In this document: positions 21,162 through 32,235 of the stretch, piece after piece
How the letters are laid out: each line of letters begins with the position of its first letter
How positions within the stretch are numbered: position 1 is the first letter of the stretch
Assembly: GCA_037893245.1 (NCBI GenBank)
Contig: JBAIAA010000255.1
Span: 310,001 to 374,000, forward strand
DNA: 64,000 nt
Direction of reading: 5' to 3'
Origin: Crossaster papposus
Taxonomy: Eukaryota > Echinodermata > Asteroidea > Velatida > Solasteridae
The notes under the pieces: generated by a model
Told to the model about the DNA's origin: nothing
Seen by the model: only the letters and a program-made list of their open reading frames with translations
Databases searched by the model: none
Made by a program: the position numbers and the translations under genes

Positions 21162-21902
21162 ATGATTCCTACATTTAAATTTTTGCTTGTTTTGGGTTTT
21201 GCCTGTGGGGTATTTTCGGCTTCGATTTGCCCTCCGAATTGGCAACACTACGATAAATCCTGCTATCTGCTGATAACCCAACCCATGAACTGGCACCAAG
21301 CGAATCGCACCTGTGTCCAATCCCGAGCGAAACTTGCCGTTCCTAATTCCCAAGACGAACATGAATTCCTGTGGGAGGTTTTCCTCAGAGGGTTTGCTCA
21401 GAATCTCACGGGGGACCTGTGGATCGGGTGCAATGACATCGAGGTGGAAGGGACATGGAAGCACTGTCTCGAGAGAAACGCAAACGCCTACCAAAACTGG
21501 ATTAGCGGTGAGCCAAATGGCAAAGGCGGGGGTGATGATGCAGATTGCGGTGATATGAGGACAAAATTCGGTGGGAAATGGGGCGACTACTGTTGCTCTA
21601 CTCTCAAATACGCAGCCTGTGAGCGACCAGTCCAGAAAGAAACCACCCTATTCTGCATTGAGACCGATCCCGCTGGCCGTATCGCCTCAGCGTGCCTCGT
21701 CGATCACATCGTGAAGGAGCTACCGGTGACTGGCCTGCTGGCGTGCGGTGAGGCCTGCCGATCGGAGCCTCGGTGCGGCTCCTTCAACCTGCTTGAGATA
21801 GGCCCAGGAAAGATGCAGTGCCAACTGAACAACGCGACTCGACAGGAAGCTGGTGAGCTGTACATGAAGGATGTTCCAAACTGCCACTTTTTCATCATTT
21901 AA
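21162..21902 (+). CDS. Secreted C-type lectin with PAN/apple-like domain, copy 1
   Basis: A single-exon 246-aa protein. ATG 21162 was chosen because it opens directly on a signal peptide (MIPTFKFLLVLGFACGVFSA); an in-frame upstream ATG would bury it. The C-type lectin domain covers residues 23-153, starting CPPNW, with the WIG motif at 87-89, an EPN calcium/sugar motif at 117-119 and WGD (140-142) in the usual WND position. EPN predicts mannose-type ligands. A second cysteine-rich module at 165-241 (FCIETD...CHFF), with the spacing C-x12-C-x16-C-x3-C-x5-C-x14-C, resembles PAN/apple domains that bind protein or carbohydrate. Sequons are at N48, N81 and N224. It is probably a secreted pattern-recognition or agglutinating lectin; ligand and role are inference. 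Compared with copies 3 and 4 it is one codon shorter before NANAYQNW. ATTAAA at 22007-22012 may be the polyadenylation signal. Confidence 0.88.
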   Translation: MIPTFKFLLVLGFACGVFSASICPPNWQHYDKSCYLLITQPMNWHQANRTCVQSRAKLAVPNSQDEHEFLWEVFLRGFAQNLTGDLWIGCNDIEVEGTWKHCLERNANAYQNWISGEPNGKGGGDDADCGDMRTKFGGKWGDYCCSTLKYAACERPVQKETTLFCIETDPAGRIASACLVDHIVKELPVTGLLACGEACRSEPRCGSFNLLEIGPGKMQCQLNNATRQEAGELYMKDVPNCHFFII

Positions 21903-22408
21903 TTGGGATCTGTGTAAATGGTCTGCATATGAAACAGTAAAGGGGTTTCTATTTTGAATTCATATCCTAGTGACTGTGACACAAGTAATTATTACTTATG
22001 CATTTCATTAAAGTGATGACAATACACCTTTGAAAGATGTTGCAGCGTCGATGAGTCAAAGGACGCACCTTGACATGTTACCAGCTCGTTGGCTTCTGAA
22101 GGAGAATTGCAAGAAACACTTAATAGCGCACCAACGATTCCATTCAACCATAGAGCATCCTGTTAAATTGACTTTAACATTTGCTTCACTGACCGTGAAC
22201 GTACAAGGCGATGTCAATATTAACTACACAGTGGGCTGTATGAATATACAAACTGTAGCAAATACTTGTAAGTACAAGTAAAACAGAACAACATTTACTT
22301 TGCAATAAAAGCATTAGGGAAAAGCAAATGTTTGAATCGTATAAATACAATTTGTACTGTTCGGCATTTACTAACTGAAATGGTAGTAAATGCTTCATAC
22401 TTAACTTG
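21903..22408 (+). other. Lectin copy 1 3' flank (conserved between blocks)
   Basis: This sequence recurs after copies 3, 4 and 5, including TTGGGATCTGTGTAAA and ACAAACTGTAGCAAATGC. A short frame (22030-22281) persists in copy 4 but is broken in copy 3, so it is treated as non-coding duplicated flank. Confidence 0.7.
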
Positions 22409-23235
22409 CGTTTAAAGAAAACATGCAGTCTAACATTTTCATTACGCATTTTTTGTTTTAATTTAATAGATTTATGTGTATTAAATGTGAATAAAAAGCA
22501 AAACTGGTTCTAGTGTAGGTTTAGTGTGAAAAATTGCCGTCCAAAAATCCCCCCCCCCTTTTTAATTTCGCGGCCACTAAAAATGAGTGACGTAAACCGA
22601 GGCAGAGCCCGGACAAATTCTTGATAGTTCTTTCCCGGTTTTTTGGTAAATCCGACGAAAACAGTTCTGATTCGTCTGATTCGAATCACAGTATTTCTTA
22701 TTCAGACACCGACTCGAGCGAGGATAAAGATGGGGTCCCTCTAGGCGCTCTAGGTTGAAACACGACCGCTCAAAATGTTCGCTGCAGAGGGCCGAAAAAC
22801 TTTGGCTGTCCAAATCCTCCGATATTTAGGATCAGCCGTAAACAAATGAAGCCTTACTTCATCCCTAGTAGTTTTGCTACACCTAGCAGCTACACACCTA
22901 GTCGGCATGACCGAAAACTGTTGTATTTTTACCCTGATTCAGAATGAAAAAACATGTAAAGACGGACACTTGTTGCAATGCGCGCAGTCACAATACGATA
23001 GGCCGGGTAGCAGCACGTCGAATCTCTGCCTCGATTTTCGTCATACCCCTCGCGAGGTTTTATGTTAATGAGGCTTCCCTTTAAGGGGCGGAGTGGTTTG
23101 ACGAACATTTTCAAAAAAAAATTTCTCCCATTTATCACAGAAAATAAACACAACCACACACATAATGTTGTTGTCAACATTATACTTTGTTGATTTAAGC
23201 AAACAAAAATCCTTAATACATGTTTCCGTTAAGTC
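22409..23235. mobile_element. THAP-bearing TIR element, copy A
   Basis: The ends are inverted: AAAGAAAACATG on the left and CATGTTTCCGTTAA on the right. It interrupts sequence that runs continuously after lectin copy 5 (CTTAACTTGCGTT, then CATTGTGTGT). TTAA-like bases occur at both junctions. It shares its whole length with copies B (25216-26195) and C (53170-54133). It carries a THAP-domain relic on the minus strand. Confidence 0.75.
22577..22908 (-). pseudogene. THAP zinc-finger domain relic, copy A
   Basis: On the minus strand from ATG 22908-22906 it reads TRCVAARCSKTTRDEVRLHL, then YRRIWTAKV, and in the next frame LCSEHFERSCF. These are the C-x4-C, Trp and C-x2-H parts of a C2CH THAP DNA-binding domain. 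About 50 bases between the Trp region and the C-x2-H part, present in copies B and C, are deleted, breaking the frame. THAP domains occur in P-element-type transposases and in host transcription factors. No transposase catalytic domain follows within the element. Confidence 0.7.
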
Positions 23236-23504
23236 TTTATTGCGTGTTTCATTACTCTTGTTTGGAAGACAACCTAATCGCCAATCGCGGTATGCAGCGC
23301 GCGTAGGCCACCGGCGCCCTCTAACGTATGCAGTAGACCACGCCATGACCTTCGCTGCGGTCGTCTTGTATATCTCCCATAATCGCTCCGAAAAACCCGA
23401 GCAAAACTATGTCGCATTTGTATGCGCGTGTGATGTTGCATGCATAATCGCTAGCTCATTGGTCAAGTTTCTGTTATACTGCAGTGGCCGAACCTGAAAA
23501 GGGG
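23236..23504. repeat. Dispersed repeat containing GTATGCAGCGCGCGTAGGCC
   Basis: Related sequence occurs at about 34650, 37450-37560, 48908-48960, 49375 and 59470-59830. It is part of the duplicated lectin flank in some places and independent in others. No coding function seen. Confidence 0.65.
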
Positions 23505-23547
23505 CTCTATTTTAGGAGATACCCCCTACCGGAGGTATAACAAGCTG

Positions 23548-24345
23548 GGAATGGTCTCATTTTAACCCTCCGGATCTCTAGTTTTTGAAAGGTATATTGT
23601 AAATGCAGCAACTCTGTACAAGATGGTCCATCAACCCTTTGCTTGCTGACACATATAGACGATATAGCAACATACCACATAATGTGAAACTTGCTGCTTT
23701 CAATAGAGGATGAAAATACCTTCACAACATTTTTGGTGGAGGGGTTAGTGTGAAACAAAATGCCGAAAAAAAAAATGTTTGTTGACATTCAAATTTGCCG
23801 CCATTTTGACCATTTGACCATGAGATTTCATCAACGAACCAACCCCCAAATAAATATGTTTTATCATTTTTATAATCCAGACTATCATAGCAAACACATA
23901 TACAGCCCAAAAATCACAACTCCATCAATTGCAACTAAAAAAGAGGAAAAAAACTGGTAATTTTACCCTAATTTCCGCCATTTTGGTTGGGTACTTTGAT
24001 AAGTCAGAGATTCCACGCCCGACATCTGATCATCGTAGTTATATTTTAATTATTTTCCCAAGACAGGAATTGAGCCTTCTTCATATAGATAAAGCCCCCC
24101 CCCCCCCCCCCCTGTTCTTATTCGGTAGATTTAGCAGCTTTTGTTCAGAATTGGAAAAACGCGATGCGGTAAATTGGGTACCACGTGCACTGTACAGCCT
24201 CACTTAAGCCGTCACGCGTGAGTGAATGTGGTTTGTCATTCGAAGAGAACCTTTGTTTATAGACCACCTTGTATACAGTTGCTGCAACTACAACATAAGT
24301 TTTCAAAAACTAGAGATCCAGACGGTTAAAATGAGACTGTTTCAT
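23548..24345. mobile_element. Foldback element with arms of about 80 bp
   Basis: The left arm (CTCATTTTAACCCTCCGGAT, then CTAGTTTTTGAAA) pairs with the right arm near 24290-24345 (TTTCAAAAACTAGAGATCC). The loop of about 650 bases contains a run of about 18 C at 24095-24112 and no recognisable gene. Confidence 0.72.
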
Positions 24346-24539
24346 CGAGTTTTGTTTCACTGACGACTTATTCTTGAGGGCGCTATCACATTTCATCTCC
24401 GAGATCAGCGCATCAGAAACTGAACTTTACAAGGGTTTTACTGGGCTAAAAAGTTAGCTAAATCGCTGTTTCTTTCACTGATACTGTGTTAAGTTACTGA
24501 ATAGCGTTGAGGGTGAGTGTTCTAGAATTGTGTTATCAG

Positions 24540-25215
24540 GTTAAATATGTTATATTCACAGTAGTTTTTGCATAATGAATGATAATTCATTGTACTTTGC
24601 TAACATTTTGAGATTCGTTGTTTAGGTGTTGTTGTAGGACTTGTAGCACGCCACGGTCAAAGGTCAAATATTAGACTTCGATTAAAATAAGTGTTTCGAA
24701 GTTTTCATGTAGCGAATTTAAGCTTTATTGGTGGAATTAATCAATGTTCCTGAACTAATGTCAACATGTCCTAGAGTTTATCAGTTTTTGCTTGAATACT
24801 GATCAGGTTCTTGGTTTGTATTGGATTTTAGGGTGTTTATTGTAGTTTTAGCCAATTTAGGTTAATTTAGTATTCATGTATTAGAATGTTATTCATCATT
24901 AATTTCAAGATCACCTACGTACTGAACAGAACTGCACTGAATGTTAAATGAACTACGGTAGTTGTATCCGGTCACAGTAGTAAGTTTGATTTTACCTGTA
25001 AAATGTGTGCTTTATGAAAGATTTATGAAACTACATGTTTTTAGTTTTCTGAATGGCATTTGACAGATGTTTGCACTGTAACAATATTATTGGTAATTTC
25101 ATGTGTTACAACTGTTAATTGAGAAGCAAATTTAAGATCTGGATTTTAAACTCAAAACTGCTTTTATTTATTCTTTACAGAATTGAATGCTGATTTTTAC
25201 AATTAAAATCTTCAT
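24540..25215. repeat. Segmental duplication, first copy (matches 52520-53169)
   Basis: From CAGGTTAAATATGTTA onward this stretch matches 52515-53170 with scattered substitutions and one deletion of about 25 bases. It precedes a THAP element in both places, so the two THAP plus BEL regions are one duplicated segment. Confidence 0.85.
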
Positions 25216-25530
25216 ACATTAAAGGAAACATGCAGTCTAACATTTTCATTACGTGTGTATTAAATGTGAATAAAAAGCAAAACTGGTTCTAGTGTACGTT
25301 TAGTGTGGTAATTTGCCGTCCAAAATTGAACCCCCCCCCCCCCCCTTTTTAAATTTCGCGGCCACTTAAAATGAGTGACGTAAACCGAGGCAGCACCCAA
25401 ACAAATAGTCGATAGTCGGTACGCGACGTCTAGGTACGAGACGGGTTCGCGCAGCCACATTGCTGTGTGTACAATGTACATGTACCCACTGTGTACGAAT
25501 CGCTTTGTGCACTGTAATTGAATTTCACAT

Positions 25531-25690
25531 GGACTATCGTGAAAGTTCTTCCTCGGTTTTTGGTGAATCCGACGAAAACAGTACTGATTCGTCGGATTCG
25601 AATCACAGTATTTCTTATTCAGACACGGACTCGAGCAAGGATAAAGATGGGGTCCCTCTAGGCGCTCTAGGGGGAAGCACGACCGCTTAA
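25531..25690 (+). other. Short acidic, serine-rich ORF in THAP element B (antisense to the THAP relic)
   Basis: It encodes about 53 residues rich in Ser, Asp and Glu (MDYRESSSSVFGESDENS), followed by GVPLGALGGSTTA and TAA. The same ORF is intact in copy C (53514-53674) and damaged in copy A. It overlaps the antisense THAP frame, which could be the real coding strand. It might be the acidic N-terminal exon of a transposon protein, or a by-product of the antisense code. No assignment. Confidence 0.35.
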
Positions 25691-25861
25691 AATGGTTGCT
25701 GCAGAGGGCCGAAAATCACTAGGCCCGGACCACTTCGCTCTGGTAAGCTTTACTTTGGCTGTCCAAATCCTCCGATATTTAGGATCAGCCGGAAACAAAT
25801 GAAGGTTTACTTCATCCTTAGTAGTTTTGCTACACCCAGCAGCTACACAACTAGTCGACAT
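25600..25861 (-). pseudogene. THAP zinc-finger domain relic, copy B
   Basis: Minus strand from ATG 25861. The first part reads SCVAAGCSKTTKDEVNLHLF and YRRIWTAKVKLTRAKWSGPS. After one missing base near 25719, the remainder (LCSNHFKRSCF) is in another frame. Disregarding that break, 43 residues separate the second Cys from the third, within the C2CH THAP range of 35-50. The conserved Trp of the family is present. It is probably a deleted P-like transposase N-terminus or a captured host THAP exon. Confidence 0.75.
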
Positions 25862-26195
25862 GACCGAAAACTGTTGTATTTTTACCCTGATTCAGAATGA
25901 AAAACCATGTAAAGACGGACACTTGTTGCAAAGCGCGCAGTCAGTATACGATAGGCCGGTTAGCAGCGCGGCGAGTCTCTGCCTCGATTTTCGTCATACC
26001 CCTGGGCCCTGGCGAAATGTTATGTTAATAAGGCTTCCCTTCGAGGGGCGGAGTGGTTTGACCAACATTAAAAAGAAAAAAAATTCCCCATTTATCACAG
26101 AAAATAAACACAACTACACACATAATGTTGTTGTCAACATTATACTTTATTGATTTAAGCAAAAAAACACTTATTACATGTTTCCTTTAAACACC

Positions 26196-27160
26196 GGCTA
26201 CAACTTCATTCTTGAATCCTCTTGGGCCTTCCACAATTCAATTTACTGTGATCCAGTCGAGGCCAAGATGGATGAAAACGACGAACTAGCAAGACGAAGT
26301 TTACTCGACAGAAAAGGGTGTTGGAGCAACACATGAAGCAAGAAGATTCCATTGAAGAACTGACTGTGGAGTTCCGAAAACTGAAAGTTACCTTTACGGA
26401 ACTTCAAGACCGACACGATGAGTATTGTGAGACAATACTAGATTGTGATAAATATGAGCAGGAATAGAGATACATTCAGACCTGCATAGATGACTTCATG
26501 GGAATGAAGCTCAAGCTGACTCAATTAAGAAAATCTCAACTCGACAAACCAGCTGGAGGTACGCCGGCAGAAGATGTTGTTGCACCACTTGATGATGATG
26601 CCTCCCAAGCTTCCTCAGATTGCAACGCTCATCCAGAAAGCAGTGTTGATCAACCGCAAGCTGACCTGTCACCTCTCTCACAAACACCAGCTAGTTCTGA
26701 AGTAATGCAGCCACCAAAAACCAGTACTTCTGCTCCGTACAAATTTAAACCGAGGATGGAGAAACCCAAGTTGCCGACATTCAGTGGGGACGTCAGAGAC
26801 TATCATACCTTTAAAGATGACTTCAAACACATGATTGATCTAATCAATGATGCAAGATATGCGGTATCCATTCTGCGGAACAGTTTAACTGGCAAGCCAC
26901 TTGAGTTACTGAACGGTATTGGAACTGATTATGCTGCATGCTGGGATTACTTGGACATGTACTATGGTGATCCAACATAGTGGCCTATAGCAGGACCTGA
27001 CCAAATTCAGAGCACTTAGTGATGGAGAAGATTGGCGCTTTTGTGAGTTTGCTCAGCTTGTATGGCGCTCCTTTAATATACTAAAGCAAGTCGGGAAAGA
27101 GTCGGACATGAACAACAACCACATACTGGCTCTCATCGAGAAGAAACTGACTTATTAGGT
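26196..27160 (+). pseudogene. BEL/Pao retrotransposon remnant, copy B (gag part only)
   Basis: Coding pieces include LRKSQLDKPAGG and KLPTFSGDVRDYHTFKDDF, the latter typical of the BEL/Pao gag-like region (DUF1759 type). The longest open piece is 26498-26980. Several stops and frame changes are present. Homology to copy C (54134-57310) ends near 27155, so protease, RT and RNase H are missing here. No LTR is recognised. Confidence 0.85.
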
Positions 27161-27207
27161 AATAATCAGTGCGAGGACCCGGTTATTACATAAAGGGTAA
27201 TGGCTGA

Positions 27208-27288
27208 GGAACACGCCAATACCAGCAGGATAATCGGGCGAGGCGCGCAGCGCCAAGACCGATTATCGCTGGTATTGGCGTGTTCCGA
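27208..27288. repeat. Short palindrome
   Basis: GAACACGCCAATACCAGC pairs with GCTGGTATTGGCGTGTTC around a GGCGCGCAGCGCC centre. The right-hand end (TTGGCGTGTTCCGAAGCTAT) recurs at about 28565. Confidence 0.85.
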
Positions 27289-27391
27289 AGCTATTAGCCT
27301 ATGTAAAATCCAGGCTCCCATTGTTAATGGGAATGTGAACAACAAAGACAGAGTACAATAAGGCTACAATGTCAGTGCACTGCCAATCACA

Positions 27392-27610
27392 CAGGCCCGT
27401 ACGCAGGATTTTTTTATGGGGGTGCGGTTTTTGTTGTTGGCATTATCGCCTAAGCCAAGTCCATTTGTGTGTGCCAATACCGTTATTTCTACATCAAAAT
27501 ACCATTATTTACCCCGGAAATTGTAGACCTTTTGGTAATTTCGGGGGGGTGCGTACGTACCCGTCGCACACCCTCCCCCCCCCCCGTGCGTACGTACGCG
27601 TACGGGCCTG
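27392..27610. mobile_element. MITE with CAGGCCCGTACG ends
   Basis: Inverted ends CAGGCCCGTACGCAGGAT and CGTACGCGTACGGGCCTG enclose about 219 bases with G and C homopolymers. Sequence like the uninserted site occurs at about 28612-28660 (GTGCACTGCCAGTGTGGCG), which supports mobility. Partial relatives are at about 20650, 28693-28980 and 57490-57600, next to lectin blocks. Confidence 0.72.
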
Positions 27611-27759
27611 CGATGTGGCTTATTGACGACACCGCACAATGCCGCAGTGTGAACTATAGAGTATCCATTCTATGACACATATTATGTTCATTTGGTTGGC
27701 ACAGTGATAAAGTACTGTTTGTTTACTTGATAATGGACAGCAATTGTGTTTAATATCAT

Positions 27760-28200
27760 TGTATTGGTAATGATGAGTTATTGTATTGGTAACGATGGGT
27801 TACTGTGTTCGTAACGATGAGTTAGTCTTGCATACGCACTGTGGACCTCCGAACAATATAGGTCCACACGATGCGGGAAGAGGTTACGGTGTGTGGACTT
27901 GCACACGTCCACAATCCGTTTTTCAGTTTCCGAAAAAGAGCGCTAGAGGAAAAACGGGTTAGGGTTATATATAGAAAAGATAGAAGGGACAGCTGAGAGG
28001 CCCATAATCCTAATTTGAGGGTAAATTTGTTTTGGGGAAGCGAGAAAAATGAGTATTTAGTCAAAGTTTGTTAACTACACGAATACAAAGGAATGTCCAC
28101 AGTGCGTATGTAAGGTAAAGCTACATGAGTTATTGTGTTGGTAACGATGAGTTATTGTGTTCGTAACGATGAGTTATTGTGGTGGTTAATGATGAGTTTG
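27760..28200. repeat. Lectin-flank minisatellite interrupted by a TIR element
   Basis: Units like GAGTTATTGTGTTGGTAACG occur on both sides of a TIR element at 27832-28110, a second copy of 16705-16992 in the opposite orientation with ends CTTGCATACGCACTGTGGAC and GTCCACAGTGCGTATGTAAG. The lectin 5' flank continues to about 28256 (GCAGGAACAATAGGAATACG) and is then cut off. Confidence 0.78.
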
Positions 28201-28256
28201 TGTCCAACAAGACTTTACCGGCTAGTATTGTCGTGCAGGAACAATAGGAATACGTC

Positions 28257-28980
28257 ACGCCTGGATTTTACTGCGTGATAATGACCGGGTTGGGGGATGA
28301 CCGCTGGTTATGGATAAAGCCGATGATGAAATCCGATGATGAATTGTGTCTTCCTACGGGTCACTGCGTCCAAGTTTTATATAAATCCATGAAAGCGCCC
28401 CGCCCCTAATTCGCCGGGGTGGGGGGGGGGGGGGGGGGGGGGTAGTATGCGCTGCAAGCTCCACATTAGGTGTGAACAATTGACAGACGTCCACTGTTGA
28501 GGTTCGTGCACGTTCGTGGGACGTCTTCCCCAAAAGTTAAAAAACAAACAAAAGGGGGACAAAATTGGCGTGTTCCGAAGCTATTATTAGCTTGGGAATG
28601 GGAATGTGCACTGCCAGTGTGGCGTATTGACGGCACCGCACAGTGCCGCATTGTGAACTATAGGGTATCCATTCTTTGACACAAATATTATGCCAGGCCT
28701 GTACGCAGGGGGGGGGGGGGGGGTGCGACGGGTGTGTACGCACCCCCCCCCCCCCCCCCCCCCCCCAAGTTACCAAAAGGTCCACATTTTCGAGGGTAAA
28801 TAATGGTATTTTGATGTAGAAATAACGTGTGCCAGACACGAAACATTTTGGTCTCATTTTTGGTCCCATCAGTACAAATTCGCCTCCAAAATTACCAAAA
28901 GGTTTGCATTGTCAGGGGTAGTAATAGTATTTTGATGTAGAAATAACGGTACTGGCGCACGAGTACACGAGTAGGCCTAC
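28257..28980. other. Replacement of the 5' half of lectin copy 2
   Basis: Where the lectin promoter and first half of the gene should be, there is MITE-like sequence with long G and C runs (about 28422-28442, 28706-28723, 28743-28767) and a repeated phrase, GTATTTTGATGTAGAAATAA (about 28805 and 28929). No gene. Confidence 0.65.
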
Positions 28981-29388
28981 TGGATTAGCGGTGAGCCAAA
29001 TGGCAAAGGCGGGGGTGATGATGCAGATTGTGGTGATATGAGGACAAAATTTGGTGGGAAATGGGGCGACTACTGTTGCTCTACTCTCAAGTACGCAGCC
29101 TGTGAACGACCAGTCCAGAAAGAAACCACCCTATTCTGCATTGAGACCGACCCCGCTGGCCGTATCGCCTCAGGGTGCCTCGTCGATCACATCGTGAAGG
29201 AGCTACCGGTGACTGGCCTGCTGGCGTGCGGTGAGGCCTGCCAATCGGAGCCTCGGTGCGGCTCCTTCAACCTGCTTTAGATACTAGGCCCAGGAAAGAT
29301 GCAGTGCCAACTGAACAACGCGACACGGCAGGAAGCTGGTGAGCTGTACATGAAGGATGTTCCAAACTGCTACTTTTTCAACATTTAA
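28981..29388 (+). pseudogene. Lectin copy 2: 3' half only
   Basis: Homology to copy 1 begins abruptly at the codons for WISGEPNG and runs through the end of the lectin domain and the whole PAN-like domain to TAA 29386-29388. There is no promoter, signal peptide or first half. A TAG stop at 29278-29280 falls within the PAN-like part where copy 1 has Glu, and three extra bases follow it. It is closest to copy 1 (WISGEPN and the MRTKFGGKWGDYCC segment are shared). It is clearly non-functional as a lectin gene. Confidence 0.93.
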
Positions 29389-29492
29389 TTGGGATCTGTG
29401 TAAATGGTCTGCACATTAAAACGCAATATGAAACAGTAAAAGAGTTTCTATTTTGAATTCATATCCTAATGACTGTGACACTAGTAATTATT

Positions 29493-29522
29493 ACATGTAC
29501 ATGTACATGTACATGTACATAC
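29493..29522. repeat. CATGTA microsatellite
   Basis: About five units of ATGTAC in the 3' flank of lectin copy 2. A similar run is at about 5030-5056. Confidence 0.9.
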
Positions 29523-29829
29523 AGCGTGCTCAAAATATTAGAGATCAATCGGACTACAAGTTGATTCGTATATAACCCTATCATTACCGCAAGCGCCACC
29601 TGGGCTCAAAATTGCATGGACTTTCGCAACCAAAGAGCCATTATGTCCCCCATTCTAAAAGTCGTTACGTGACCAGCGTTCTTTGTTGGCACAAGCCGAT
29701 ATTGCATGAAACTGAAATGTCAACAGCGCCCTCACTTTTGACAGCTGTGTGGTTTATTACTGCTATTGGTTTCAAACTGGTTCAAAAGGACGCGCGCGCG
29801 TGCATGCATACGATCACTAGCAGTCTGTC

Positions 29830-31140
29830 CAACCAACGCCAGATAGCTGCCATCATGGCCAAAGACTTGAGGAAATCTTCGCAGATAGCGGTTCAGATAT
29901 GTCCGATGATGAATCTTCTGTAGCAACATCTGACAAAAGTGATGAAGATGCAAGACAAGCCTCTTCCATTTCGTCTGGGAAGCCAAATTACAGGTAGGGT
30001 CGGGAGGTTACTAAAAACACACAGCTCAACCAGGAGATGCTCCCCCTGACAAACTTTCCAAGGTCCGCCCGCTGCTTGACATTGTACTGCCATCCTGTCC
30101 TCGCATTTACAAGCCAGGCCGAAATCTTTCACCCGATGAGACAATGATCAAGTTCAAAGGTCGACTTGGTTTCAAACAGTACATGCCACGAAAGTCCGCC
30201 GAATGGGGATTAAAATATTGTTCATTAAACAAGTCAGAAACTGGTTATACCTGTGCTTGGAAGGTGTTCACCGGCTCCCAGCCCACATCAAAGGAATCCA
30301 GTCGACCCTCCATTGTTATGCTTCAACACACCACCCACCTAATATTACATCTGCTGGGCATGTAGTCCTCGACCTAATTACAGGACTAGAAAATAAGGGA
30401 CATTTAATTTTCGTGGACAATTGGTACACAAGCCAAGCTCTCATCTGCTAATTATCACAGTTAAAGTTTGGAGCTTGTGGAACTGCACGCTACATCACAC
30501 TGGGGATTCCAGATTTTGCAAACCCCCAAAAATTACACATGATAAGAGGTGCTGACCCCCAGTTTTACACCAAAGCCGGCCAACTGTGCGGCGTTTGGCA
30601 GGATGCCAAGCGTGTAACTCTTCTCACAAACGTTGGAAACTGCAATATCGACAAGAAAGACATTCGGAGCAAAAACAGTTTGAGTGGACTTCGTACGATC
30701 AAAAAACCTTCTGTCGTTAATGATTATAATAAGTACATAGGAGGAAGTGATCTCGCAGCACAAATGTGTCAGTACTACTCGCACCCTCACAAATCGATGA
30801 AATGGTGGAAAAGAGCTTTCGTGGCCATTCTTGATATCTGCTTGGTGAATGCTACCATTGTATACAACAGCATCCCTACAAATCAGCACTTGGCAACTTT
30901 GGATTTCAGGTCATAGAAGAGCTTATTTCCACTTCGAAGCACAACCAAGCTCAGCATGCCAGTCAGGTGTCACGTGGTTCCAGCCGCTTTCCGACTCATC
31001 ACTATCCTGGAAGAATTTCTGCCGGCAAAAGGCGCAACTGTGTTGTTTGCAGTACAAGAGCCAAGCGTAAACAAACTCGCATGATTTGTAAACAGTGTGA
31101 CAAACCAATGCTTTGAGAAGTTTCATAGTCTGTAATGAGC
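29830..31140 (+). pseudogene. piggyBac-type transposase remnant, copy 1
   Basis: The acidic N-terminus (FADSGSDMSDDESS) is visible from about 29877. Then come DETMIKFKGR (first catalytic Asp region), VDNWYTSQAL (second Asp), VNDYNKYIGGSD (third Asp region) and part of the C-terminal Cys-rich domain (NCVVC). Breaks: a stop after GKPNYR near 29994, a one-base deletion near 30316, TAA at 30449-30451 just after the second Asp, a deletion near 30912, and loss of part of the Cys-rich domain near 31110. The 30449 stop is shared with copy 2, so it predates the duplication. The transposase would have cut and pasted elements at TTAA sites. Confidence 0.92.
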
Positions 31141-32060
31141 ATTCACCCGAGGAAGTTTTATTGTGGTGTCCCCCCCCCCCCCCATCCCAATGTTGGAGTG
31201 ATGGCGCACACACCGCCAACCCAACGTTGAGCTGGGGGGGGGGGGGGTATGTAGCCTTCATTTGAACTTTTAACTGCATCCATAGTGTACCCATTTTGTA
31301 CGTTTGTGCAATTACCTCCACAGTCCGGATTTCCTTCATTTTGAATAAAATCTTAGAAAATATAAGTATTTTCGAAGAAAAACATCTCACTCCTAAATTA
31401 GTGTTTCTTCATCAGATTTACTCTTCTTTGTAGTTGTCAAGTCAAGGGCAAAAAGTGGGGGTGAGATATGGAATTCTTTCCACCTCTTCTCACAGGCCAA
31501 TAATAATTAATATAATAGTCATTGCTTTGGGGGCACTGTCAATCCATTATGTCAATCCAAAAGGGGGACAAAATGTGTTCACGATTAGCGGTATACTTGC
31601 AAAGCTGTGATTATACGGATATACGTACTGCTGGTGGGTTTGTGTCTATGAATGCAGCAATGGCGCATAATGGAATGGTACTGAATTGGAACTCACGTTT
31701 GTTATGGTGTAAATCGAGGAGTTTATTTTGTTCCTCTCGATAATTTCTTTTGTTTGTACTCGGCTCTCATTGGTTTTGTACACGAATCTCAATCGAGGAC
31801 GTCCTCGATTCTAAACCTAACCCCAATTCACCTTCGTGTCGCCAGGCATGTGTCCTCCATTTACACCATAAACAAACGCACGTACACAAACATACGTACA
31901 CGTATCATGCATGATCGCTGCGCAGACTCGCTATGTATATACCTGTCAATAATTCGGCTGGTTACGTCACTATATTTATAGCCTTTCGCTCGAAACTTGA
32001 ACGCGCAATTTGTGCAATGAAAAAATATAAAAGTCGTGTGTGCATTAATCGTTTTGTATT
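31141..32060. other. piggyBac 3' flank, then unassigned sequence
   Basis: 31141-31551 matches the sequence after piggyBac copy 2 (61369-61790), including paired C and G runs around an AACGTTGAGCTGGG phrase. After CAATCCATTATG the copies diverge. From there to about 32060 no gene is recognised. Confidence 0.65.
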
Positions 32061-32124
32061 GAGACAGGGCGTGTTTATAGCTTGAGTGACGTATCCCCAT
32101 TGATTGCAAAGCACATGTATAGCA

Positions 32125-32235
32125 GCAGTTGGCACGTGACCATAAATTGAGGACTGTTAGCCAATCAAAACCCTACATGTATGCGTGAATTCCAGCACTG
32201 TCTATTGCTTTAGATATACACAGTGCGTGAGATAT
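32125..32235 (+). promoter_or_regulatory. Lectin copy 3 core promoter
   Basis: CACGTG at 32133-32138 and CCAAT at 32161-32165 are conserved with copy 1. The TATA position is weaker (GATATACA at 32213-32220, where copy 1 has TATATATA). Confidence 0.6.

Larger units (their letters stand above)
25216..26195. mobile_element. THAP-bearing TIR element, copy B
   Basis: The ends ATTAAAGGAAACATG and CATGTTTCCTTTAAA are inverted repeats. About 980 bp. It lies directly 5' of the BEL/Pao remnant, and copy C has the same right flank, so B and C derive from one insertion. Confidence 0.8.

Noticed and set aside
22030-22281. 83-codon ORF in the lectin 3' flank, also present at 51685-51915
   Set aside because: It is conserved only because the flank is recently duplicated. 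Copy 3 has a stop and copy 5 a deletion in it, and it shows no domain.
30533-30889. Minus-strand ORF, repeated at 60743-61174
   Set aside because: It is antisense to the piggyBac transposase, where the plus strand is clearly coding.
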